In this document: piece after piece, positions 58,299 to 64,000 of the stretch
Position numbering within the stretch: position 1 is the first letter of the stretch
Layout of the letters: each line of letters begins with the position of its first letter
Origin: Amycolatopsis methanolica 239
GTDB taxonomy: Bacteria; Actinomycetota; Actinomycetes; Mycobacteriales; Pseudonocardiaceae
DNA: 64,000 nucleotides
Assembly (NCBI RefSeq): GCF_000739085.1
Contig: NZ_CP009110.1
Location: 7,130,001-7,194,000 of the forward strand
Direction of reading: 5' to 3'
Notes under the pieces: model-generated
Seen by the model: only the letters and a program-made list of their open reading frames with translations
The model's database searches: none
Told to the model about the DNA's origin: nothing
Made by a program: the position numbers and the translations under genes

Positions 58299-59930
58299 TC
58301 AGCCCCTTGCAGCGGCCCGGGCCTGGGCCGGTGTCGCGGCCTTGAGCGCCGCCCGAGCCGCTGCCTCGCAGTCCGCCAGCGTAGCTGTGGCCAGGCCGGC
58401 TCCCACGGCGCGGATCGCGCTCGCGTTCATCGACAGGCTCGTCATGCCCAGGCCGGTGAGCACGCGGGCCAGCAGCGGGTCCGCGGCCGCCTCACCGCAC
58501 ACGCCCGCCGGTTTGCCGCTCGCCTTCGCGGCCGCGCCGATCATCGCGATCAGCCGCAGCAGCGCGGGCTGCCACGGGTCGTTCAGGCCCGCCACCGCGC
58601 CCAGCTGCCGGTCCGCGGCGAACGTGTACTGCGCCAGGTCGTTCGTGCCGACCGAGACGAAGTCGACCGCCGCCAGGATCTCCTCGGCCGCCAATGCCGC
58701 CGCGGGCACCTCGATCATCACCCCGGCCCGCGCGATCCCGGCCGCCCGCACGCGTTCCGCGAACCACGCCGCCTCCTCGGCCGTCGCCACCATCGGCGCC
58801 ATCACCGACACCTCGGCGCCCGAATCCGCGGCCGCGCCCGCGATCGCCTCCAGTTGCCGGTCCAGCACGTCCGGCCGGTCGAACGCCACGCGCAGGCCCC
58901 GCACGCCGAGCGCCGGGTTCGGTTCCGCCGCCGGGGACAGGAAGGCCAGCGGCTTGTCGGCGCCCGCGTCGAGCGTCCGCACGATCACCGGCTTGCCCGC
59001 GAACGGCGCCAGCACCGCGGCGTACGCGGCACGCTGCTCGCCGACCGGCGGCTCGGCCGGGGCATCCAGGTAGCAGAACTCCGTGCGGAACAGGCCGACG
59101 CCCTCCGCGCCCGCGTCCGCGGCGGCGCGGGCGTCCGCGGGTGAGCCGACGTTGCCGAGCACCTTGACCCGGTGGTCGTCCGCCGTCGCCCCGATGCCGT
59201 TCCACTCCGACGCGCCCTCGCGCGTCGCGGCGACCACCGGGGCGTCCGCCGCGACGACCTCCACCACGCCGGTGTCGCCGTCCACCAGCAGCGCGTCCGC
59301 CTCCAGCGCGAGGACCCCGCGCACCGCCACCACCGCCGGGATGCCCAGCGACCGGGCCAGGATCGCGGTGTGACTGGTCGGCCCGCCCTCTTCGGTCACC
59401 AACGCGAGCACCCGCGCCGGGTCGAGGCCCGCCGTGTCGGCAGGCGCCAGGTCCCGCGCGACGAGCACGCTCGGGCCCGCCAGGTCCGGCACGCCCGGCG
59501 GCGCCACACCCCGCAGCTCCGCGATCACGCGGTCCCGGATGTCCTCGATGTCGCGGACCCGCTCGGCCATGTACCCACCGGCTGCTGCAAGCGCTTTCGC
59601 GAAGCCGTTCGCCGCCTCGTAGACCGCCCGCTCGGCAGGCCTGCCTTCCGCGGCCACCAACCGTTCCGCCTCGCTGATCAGCGCCGGGTCGCCCGCCATC
59701 GCCGCGCTGGTCAGCAGGATCGTCGCGGCGTCGCCGGACGCCTGGCCCGCAAGCGCTTCCAGCCGCTCGGCGACCACGCGCGCGGCGGGGGCGATCCGCG
59801 CGGCCTCGGCCTGCGGATCGGACGGCGCGGGCCCGCTCTCGGGCGCGCCGGCGGGTTCGGCCACGGCGACGACCGGACCGCTCGCGCGACCCGGGCTCAC
59901 CGGCACCCCGGACAGCCTCGTTTCCGACAT
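58299..59930 (-). CDS. ptsI: Phosphoenolpyruvate-protein phosphotransferase (PTS enzyme I)
   Basis: First enzyme of the PTS, 543 residues. It takes phosphate from PEP onto an active-site His and passes it to HPr. The His is in GGPTSHTAILAR (near residue 186). The C-terminal PEP-binding barrel contains GVGLFRTEF, ALGVRGLRV, MIEVPAAAL, VGTNDLAQYTFAADR and the catalytic Cys in GVCGEAAADP (near 477). The length is somewhat below 575, as in other actinobacterial EI. The ATG lies inside a perfect DasR-type site, so control by N-acetylglucosamine is likely. No ptsH is adjacent in the window. Confidence 0.95.
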   Translation of the reverse strand: MSETRLSGVPVSPGRASGPVVAVAEPAGAPESGPAPSDPQAEAARIAPAARVVAERLEALAGQASGDAATILLTSAAMAGDPALISEAERLVAAEGRPAERAVYEAANGFAKALAAAGGYMAERVRDIEDIRDRVIAELRGVAPPGVPDLAGPSVLVARDLAPADTAGLDPARVLALVTEEGGPTSHTAILARSLGIPAVVAVRGVLALEADALLVDGDTGVVEVVAADAPVVAATREGASEWNGIGATADDHRVKVLGNVGSPADARAAADAGAEGVGLFRTEFCYLDAPAEPPVGEQRAAYAAVLAPFAGKPVIVRTLDAGADKPLAFLSPAAEPNPALGVRGLRVAFDRPDVLDRQLEAIAGAAADSGAEVSVMAPMVATAEEAAWFAERVRAAGIARAGVMIEVPAAALAAEEILAAVDFVSVGTNDLAQYTFAADRQLGAVAGLNDPWQPALLRLIAMIGAAAKASGKPAGVCGEAAADPLLARVLTGLGMTSLSMNASAIRAVGAGLATATLADCEAAARAALKAATPAQARAAARG

Positions 59931-59942
59931 GGTCTAGACCAT
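59929..59942. promoter_or_regulatory. DasR-type operator (dre-like) at the ptsI start codon
   Basis: ATGGTCTAGACCAT is a perfect 14-base palindrome; its core TGGTCTAGACCA is identical to the dre consensus bound by the GntR regulator DasR in Streptomyces. The ptsI ATG (59928-59930) overlaps it by two bases, and TATGGT on the minus strand lies 7 bases before the ATG, so a bound repressor would cover promoter and start. Confidence 0.75.
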
Positions 59943-60237
59943 ACCCTCTCCGGATCCGTTCCCGACCAGCGTTCCACGAACCCGCGGCTTCCGCAGCCGT
60001 CGGCCTGGGCGGGCCGCGCGACCCGACCGCCGGGTAGCCCGTCCGGGCACTCTTCGGAATGCAAACGTGAAGATTCTTGTAACTTCTGCGGCTGATGGTG
60101 CGACACTAGAGTGAGCGTTCGCGACGTTCACCCGATCGGGGCAATCTCGACATCGGGCCGTCCCGCCAGGGTTCACGCGGGCTCTCACATGGCGTCCGGC
60201 ACCGGTTGCGCCACCGGAAGCCGGGCATCGGGTCGCT

Positions 60238-60273
60238 GGTACCGATCGCGTAGCCCCCCGAGCGATCGGTACC
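60238..60273. promoter_or_regulatory. Inverted repeat, candidate TetR operator
   Basis: GGTACCGATCGC (60238-60249) and GCGATCGGTACC (60262-60273) are perfect 12-base arms with a 12-base spacer, about 50 bases upstream of the TetR start. It could bind the regulator as an operator or form a hairpin; the position upstream of the promoter supports an operator. Confidence 0.55.
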
Positions 60274-60313
60274 GGCGGCGCCCGATTCCGTCGGAAATGC
60301 CGCGCTCACCTTC

Positions 60314-60319
60314 TAGAAT
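60314..60319 (+). promoter_or_regulatory. -10 hexamer TAGAAT for the TetR gene
   Basis: TAGAAT lies exactly six bases before the ATG at 60326, the leaderless spacing. Confidence 0.45.
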
Positions 60320-60325
60320 GCCGGG

Positions 60326-61069
60326 ATGGACAAGCCGACCCGACGGGGTCGCGAGCGCGCGGCGACCGATCAGGACATCCGCCGCACCGCGCGCAAGCTC
60401 CTCGTCGAGCACGGACCGGAAGCCGTGACGTTGCGGGCCATCGCCCGCGAGCTCGGCATCACCGCACCCGCCCTCTACCGGTACTACGGCTCACGCGACG
60501 ACCTCGTCGAGCACCTCCGCCTCGACGTCGTCGCCGACCTGGCCGCCGAACTCACCGAAGAACTCTCCGGGCTGCCCGACGACGGCGCGGTCCAGCTCTT
60601 CGCGATCTGCCGCGGCTTCCGCCGCTGGGCGCTCACCCACACCAAGGAGTTCACGCTCGTGTTCGCGTCGCCGACCGGCGAGGTCGGCTCGGCCGCGGGC
60701 AGCGTGGCGACCCTGAACCGGGCCAACGAGCCGTTCGGCCGGATCTTCCTCACCGCGGCCGGGCACCTGCTGGCCAACTTCCAGCTGGAGATCCCGCCCG
60801 CCGAAGCGGTGCCCGTCGAACTGCACGACGACCTGGCCGCGTTCCAGGACGACCTGCTGGCGGTGCTGCGCGAATCCGGCGTCGACTTCCCGCCCGACAA
60901 GCTCGACCTGGGCACCACGTACGTGATGATCCAGTTCTGGGCGCGCCTCTACGGGCACGTGACGCTGGAGGTGTTCGGCAACTACCCGATCCCGATGTCC
61001 AAGCCGGACGCCGTGTTCGACGCGCTGCTGGCCGACCTCGCGCGCGAGATCGGCCTCGACACCCCCTAG
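60326..61069 (+). CDS. TetR-family transcriptional regulator, WHG-domain type
   Basis: Regulator of 247 residues. The N-terminal helix-turn-helix (about 15-62) includes [35 protein letters not shown]. The C-terminal ligand domain has [25 protein letters not shown] and a closing [19 protein letters not shown], typical of the WHG-domain TetR proteins. It is convergent with leuS and the stops overlap in CTAG. A perfect inverted repeat upstream suggests autoregulation. No obvious target gene adjoins it, apart from divergent ptsI, which has its own DasR-type site. Confidence 0.92.
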   Translation: MDKPTRRGRERAATDQDIRRTARKLLVEHGPEAVTLRAIARELGITAPALYRYYGSRDDLVEHLRLDVVADLAAELTEELSGLPDDGAVQLFAICRGFRRWALTHTKEFTLVFASPTGEVGSAAGSVATLNRANEPFGRIFLTAAGHLLANFQLEIPPAEAVPVELHDDLAAFQDDLLAVLRESGVDFPPDKLDLGTTYVMIQFWARLYGHVTLEVFGNYPIPMSKPDAVFDALLADLAREIGLDTP

Positions 61070-63900
61070 AGGACCACGTTCACCAGGCGGCCTGGCACGA
61101 CGATGACCTTGCGCGGCGTGCCGCCGTTCAGCAGCGCCACGATCTTCTCGTCGGCCAGCGCGGCGGCCTCTACGGCGTCCTTCGCCGCGTCGGCGGGCAC
61201 CTGGATCCGGGCGCGGACCTTGCCGTTGACCTGGATCGGGTACTCCACCGTGTCCTCGACCAGGAACTTCTCGTCCGCGACGGGGAACGGGCCGTGCACC
61301 AGCGAGTCCTCGTGGCCCAGCCGGTGCCACAGCTCCTCGGCGATGTGCGGGCACAGCGGCGCCAGCATCAGCACCAGCGGCTCGACCAGCTCGCGCGGCG
61401 TCGCCTCGGCGGCGCCGTAGACCTTGGTCAGGTGGTTGTTGTACTCGATCAGCTTCGCGCCGGCGGTGTTGAAGCGCAGGCCCGAGTAGTCGTCGCGGAC
61501 CCCGGCGATGGTCCGGTGCAGGATCCGGCGGTCCTCGTCCGTCGCCTCCGCGCCGGACACGCGCAGCTCACCGGTCTGCTCGGAGACCACCAGCCGCCAC
61601 ACGCGCTGCAGGAACCGGTGGGCGCCGACGACGTCCTTGGTCGCCCACGGCCGGGAGTCGGCCAGCGGGCCCATCGACATCTCGTAGAACCGGAAGGTGT
61701 CGGCCCCGTAGTCCGCCGCCATCTGGTCGGGCGTGACCACGTTCTTCAGGCTCTTGCCCATCTTCCCGTACTCTTGCTTGACTTCCTTGCCCTGGTGGAA
61801 GAACTTGCCGTCCTTCTCCTCGACCTCGTCGGCCGGGACGTAGAAGCCGCGCTCGTCGGTGTAGGCGTAGGCCTGGATGTAGCCCTGGTTGAACAGCCGC
61901 CGGTACGGCTCCTCAGCGCTGACGTACCCCAGGTCGAACAGCACCTTCTGCCAGAACCGCGAGTACAGCAGGTGCAGCACCGCGTGCTCGACGCCGCCGA
62001 CGTACAGGTCGACACCGCCCGGGTCGTTCACGCCGTGCTCGGCCGGGCGCGGGCCCATCCAGTACTTCTCGTTGCCCGCGTCGACGAACCGCTCCGCGTT
62101 GTCCGGGTCGATGTAGCGCAGCTGGTACCAGCAGGAACCGGCCCAGTTCGGCATCGTGTTGGTGTCGCGGCGGTAGGTCTTCTTGCCGTCGCCGAGGTCC
62201 AGCTCGACCTCGACCCAGTCGGTCGCGCGGGACAGCGGCGGCGACGGCTCGCTGTCGGCGTCCTCCGGGTCGAAGGTGCGCGGCGAGTAGTCGTCCACCT
62301 CAGGCAGCTCGACCGGCAGCAGGTGCTCCGGGATCGCGTGCGCCTGGCCGTCCTCGTCGTACACGATGGGGAACGGCTCGCCCCAGTACCGCTGCCGCGA
62401 GAACAGCCAGTCGCGCAGCTTGTACTGCACCGTGCCGGCGCCGTGGCCGTTCTCCTCCAGCCACTGGATGATCGTCTTCTTGGCGTCGTCGACGTTCATC
62501 CCGTCCAGGAAGCCACTGTTGATCGCGACCCCGTCGCCGGTGAACGCCTTGCCGTCGAAGCCCTCGCTCGGCTGGACCGTGCGCACGATCTCCAGGCCGA
62601 ACTTCTCCGCGAAGTCCCAGTCGCGCTGGTCCTGCGCCGGCACCGCCATGATCGCGCCGGTGCCGTAGCCCATCAGCACGTAGTCGGCGATGAAGACCGG
62701 GATCTCCTTGCCGTTGACCGGGTTCACCGCATACGAGCCGACGAAGACGCCCGTCTTGTCCTTGCTCTCCTGGCGGTCCAGTTCGGACTTGCGGGACGCG
62801 GCGCGCCGGTAGGCGGCGACGGCCTCGGCCGGGGTGGCGGCCCCACCCGTCCACCGCTCGTCCACATCGGACGGCCATTCCGTCGTGGTCAGCTCGTCGA
62901 CCAGCGGGTGCTCGGGCGCCAGCACCATGTACGTGGCGCCGAACAGCGTGTCCGGGCGGGTGGTGAAGACCTCGATCTTGTGCTCGCCCGCGGCGAAGGT
63001 GACGCGCGCGCCGTGCGAGCGGCCGATCCAGTTGCGCTGCATCGACTTGACCTTCTCCGGCCACTCCAGCCGGTCCAGGTCGTCGACCAGGCGGTCGGCG
63101 TAGGCGGTGATGCGCATCATCCACTGACGCAGGTTGCGGCGGAACACCGGGAAGTTGCCGCGCTCGCTACGGCCGTCCGGCGTGACCTCCTCGTTGGACA
63201 GCACCGTGCCGAGGCCGGGGCACCAGTTCACCGGCGCCTCGGAGATGTAGGCCAGCCGGTGCTCGTCCAGGATCTTCAGCTGCTCGGCGCGGGTCAGCTC
63301 GCACCAGCCGCGGCCGTCGGGCGTGCGGCGCTTGTCCTGCGCGTACTCGGCCTCCAGCTCGACGATCGGGCGGGCCTTGCCCAGCTTCTCGTCGTACCAG
63401 GAGTTGTAGATCTTCAGGAAGATCCACTGCGTCCACTTGTAGTAATCCGGGTCGATCGTCGCGATCCGGCGGCGCTCGTCGTGGCCCAGGCCCAGCCTGC
63501 GGATCTGCCGCAGGTAGGTCTCCATGTTCTGCTCGGTCGTCGTGCGCGGGTGCTGCCCCGTCTGCACCGCGTACTGCTCCGCGGGCAGGCCGAACGCGTC
63601 GAAGCCCATGGTGTGCAGGACGTTACGCCCGATCATCCGGTGGTAGCGGGCGTAGACGTCCGTCGCGATGAAGCCCAGCGGGTGCCCGACGTGCAGACCG
63701 GCCCCCGACGGGTAGGGGAACATGTCCTGCACGAAGAGCTTGTCCGAGGGAACGCTGGAGTCGGTCGCCAGCGAGCCGGCCGGGTTCGGTGCGTGGAAGG
63801 TGCCGTGATCGGCCCAGTAGTTCTGCCAGCGCAGCTCGACCCGACCGGCCAGCTCGGCGTTGTACCGGTGGCCGGGCGTTTCCTCGATTGCTTCACTCAC
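61066..63900 (-). CDS. leuS: Leucyl-tRNA synthetase
   Basis: Class Ia aminoacyl-tRNA synthetase of 944 residues that charges tRNA-Leu and edits norvaline and isoleucine. The HIGH-type motif is in [15 protein letters not shown] (about 62-76). The CP1 editing domain (about 240-440) has [13 protein letters not shown] and [18 protein letters not shown]. The KMSKS-type loop is KMGKS (near 712), with Gly in the position of Ser. The C-terminal segment [15 protein letters not shown] binds the tRNA. Start is a GTG with TACCAT exactly six bases upstream. Its position at the far end from rplI and dnaB shows rearrangement relative to the mycobacterial order. Confidence 0.97.
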   Translation of the reverse strand: MSEAIEETPGHRYNAELAGRVELRWQNYWADHGTFHAPNPAGSLATDSSVPSDKLFVQDMFPYPSGAGLHVGHPLGFIATDVYARYHRMIGRNVLHTMGFDAFGLPAEQYAVQTGQHPRTTTEQNMETYLRQIRRLGLGHDERRRIATIDPDYYKWTQWIFLKIYNSWYDEKLGKARPIVELEAEYAQDKRRTPDGRGWCELTRAEQLKILDEHRLAYISEAPVNWCPGLGTVLSNEEVTPDGRSERGNFPVFRRNLRQWMMRITAYADRLVDDLDRLEWPEKVKSMQRNWIGRSHGARVTFAAGEHKIEVFTTRPDTLFGATYMVLAPEHPLVDELTTTEWPSDVDERWTGGAATPAEAVAAYRRAASRKSELDRQESKDKTGVFVGSYAVNPVNGKEIPVFIADYVLMGYGTGAIMAVPAQDQRDWDFAEKFGLEIVRTVQPSEGFDGKAFTGDGVAINSGFLDGMNVDDAKKTIIQWLEENGHGAGTVQYKLRDWLFSRQRYWGEPFPIVYDEDGQAHAIPEHLLPVELPEVDDYSPRTFDPEDADSEPSPPLSRATDWVEVELDLGDGKKTYRRDTNTMPNWAGSCWYQLRYIDPDNAERFVDAGNEKYWMGPRPAEHGVNDPGGVDLYVGGVEHAVLHLLYSRFWQKVLFDLGYVSAEEPYRRLFNQGYIQAYAYTDERGFYVPADEVEEKDGKFFHQGKEVKQEYGKMGKSLKNVVTPDQMAADYGADTFRFYEMSMGPLADSRPWATKDVVGAHRFLQRVWRLVVSEQTGELRVSGAEATDEDRRILHRTIAGVRDDYSGLRFNTAGAKLIEYNNHLTKVYGAAEATPRELVEPLVLMLAPLCPHIAEELWHRLGHEDSLVHGPFPVADEKFLVEDTVEYPIQVNGKVRARIQVPADAAKDAVEAAALADEKIVALLNGGTPRKVIVVPGRLVNVVL

Positions 63901-63906
63901 CCAACC

Positions 63907-63912
63907 ATGGTA
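63907..63912 (-). promoter_or_regulatory. -10 hexamer TACCAT for leuS
   Basis: On the minus strand TACCAT is followed by six bases and the GTG at 63900, the leaderless spacing. Confidence 0.4.
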
Positions 63913-63934
63913 AGCGGCCCGGCCTGCCCGGCTC

Positions 63935-64000
63935 TCAGCGCACCGCGAATGCGATGACCTGCGTGATCTGGCGGGTCGACAGGTTGTCGTCGCTGACCAG
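63935..64000 (-). CDS. 3' end of a gene running out of the window
   Basis: On the minus strand an open frame enters at 64000 and ends with TGA at 63935-63937, giving the C-terminal residues [21 protein letters not shown]. Twenty-one residues are too few to name a family. The regular codon use (G or C in third position) supports coding. It is co-directional with leuS and ends 23 bases before the leuS -10 box. Confidence 0.5.
   Translation of the reverse strand: MVSDDNLSTRQITQVIAFAVR

Larger units (their letters stand above)
59943..60325. other. 383-base divergent intergenic region between ptsI and the TetR gene
   Basis: It holds the ptsI promoter region at the left and at the right a 12-base inverted repeat (60238-60273) and the TAGAAT box of the TetR gene. 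An AT-richer patch (60060-60090) stands out from the GC-rich surround. No coding sequence is supported. Confidence 0.55.

Noticed and set aside
57956..58345. Open frame of 129 codons after the DUF1707 gene
   Set aside because: Composition is almost only Gly, Ala, Arg and Pro, there is no start signal, and it overlaps the end of ptsI.
1..64000. CRISPR arrays, insertion sequences, phage integrase or attachment sites
   Set aside because: No regularly spaced direct repeats, transposase or integrase motifs were seen on either strand.

Overview
The window is high-GC actinobacterial DNA, most likely from a member of the Pseudonocardiaceae; an Amycolatopsis-like organism is my inference. The conserved core keeps the gene order familiar from Mycobacterium tuberculosis: leuS, then ino1 with its PadR regulator, a DUF5318 gene, a class A penicillin-binding protein, a GT87-type glycosyltransferase, rpsF-ssb-rpsR-rplI and dnaB. 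Here that order is broken by inserted accessory genes, and leuS lies at the far end.

Bases 1-12105 hold two sensor kinase/response regulator pairs beside two ABC exporters (LiaS/BceAB-like logic), plus an SDR, trmB and an unknown gene. Bases 12106-26890 are accessory: a DUF3558 lipoprotein, an MmyB-type regulator beside a broken SDR, an SAH/MTA deaminase-like amidohydrolase, a broken TetR gene, a three-gene type VII secretion (T7SS)-like operon, an SDR, a kinase-fold protein, MFS transporters, a PhoX-type phosphatase, a MarR-regulated exporter and an ArsR gene facing a ruined DHA2 pump.

Bases 26925-45316 are the core block: ino1-padR, DUF5318, the penicillin-binding protein, the glycosyltransferase, endonuclease IV, three tandem membrane-anchored paralogues, the ribosomal protein/ssb operon with a candidate autoregulatory leader, an ESX-like four-gene operon, a run of DnaA-box-like sequences and dnaB with a downstream hydrolase.

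Bases 45311-48096 hold a thioesterase, remnants of AraC and UvrA-like genes, and a DODA-type dioxygenase. Bases 48153-54097 are a cluster of exported proteins: a 961-residue protein with about fourteen chaplin-like repeats, two small proteins sharing a duplicated domain, and two Pro-rich exported proteins. Bases 54294-64000 hold an AI-2E family permease, a MacS/MacR-type two-component pair, a DUF1707 protein, ptsI with a DasR-type site at its start codon, a TetR regulator, leuS and the 3' end of one more gene.

Two themes cross the window. Many genes start about 6 nt after a TANNNT hexamer, which predicts widespread leaderless transcription. At least six accessory genes are decayed, several by internal deletion. 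The best candidates for undescribed biology are the chaplin-like repeat protein and its neighbours, the tandem anchored family before rpsF, the ESX-like operon before dnaB, and the DnaA-box-like cluster upstream of dnaB. No tRNA, rRNA, CRISPR array or intact insertion sequence was seen.
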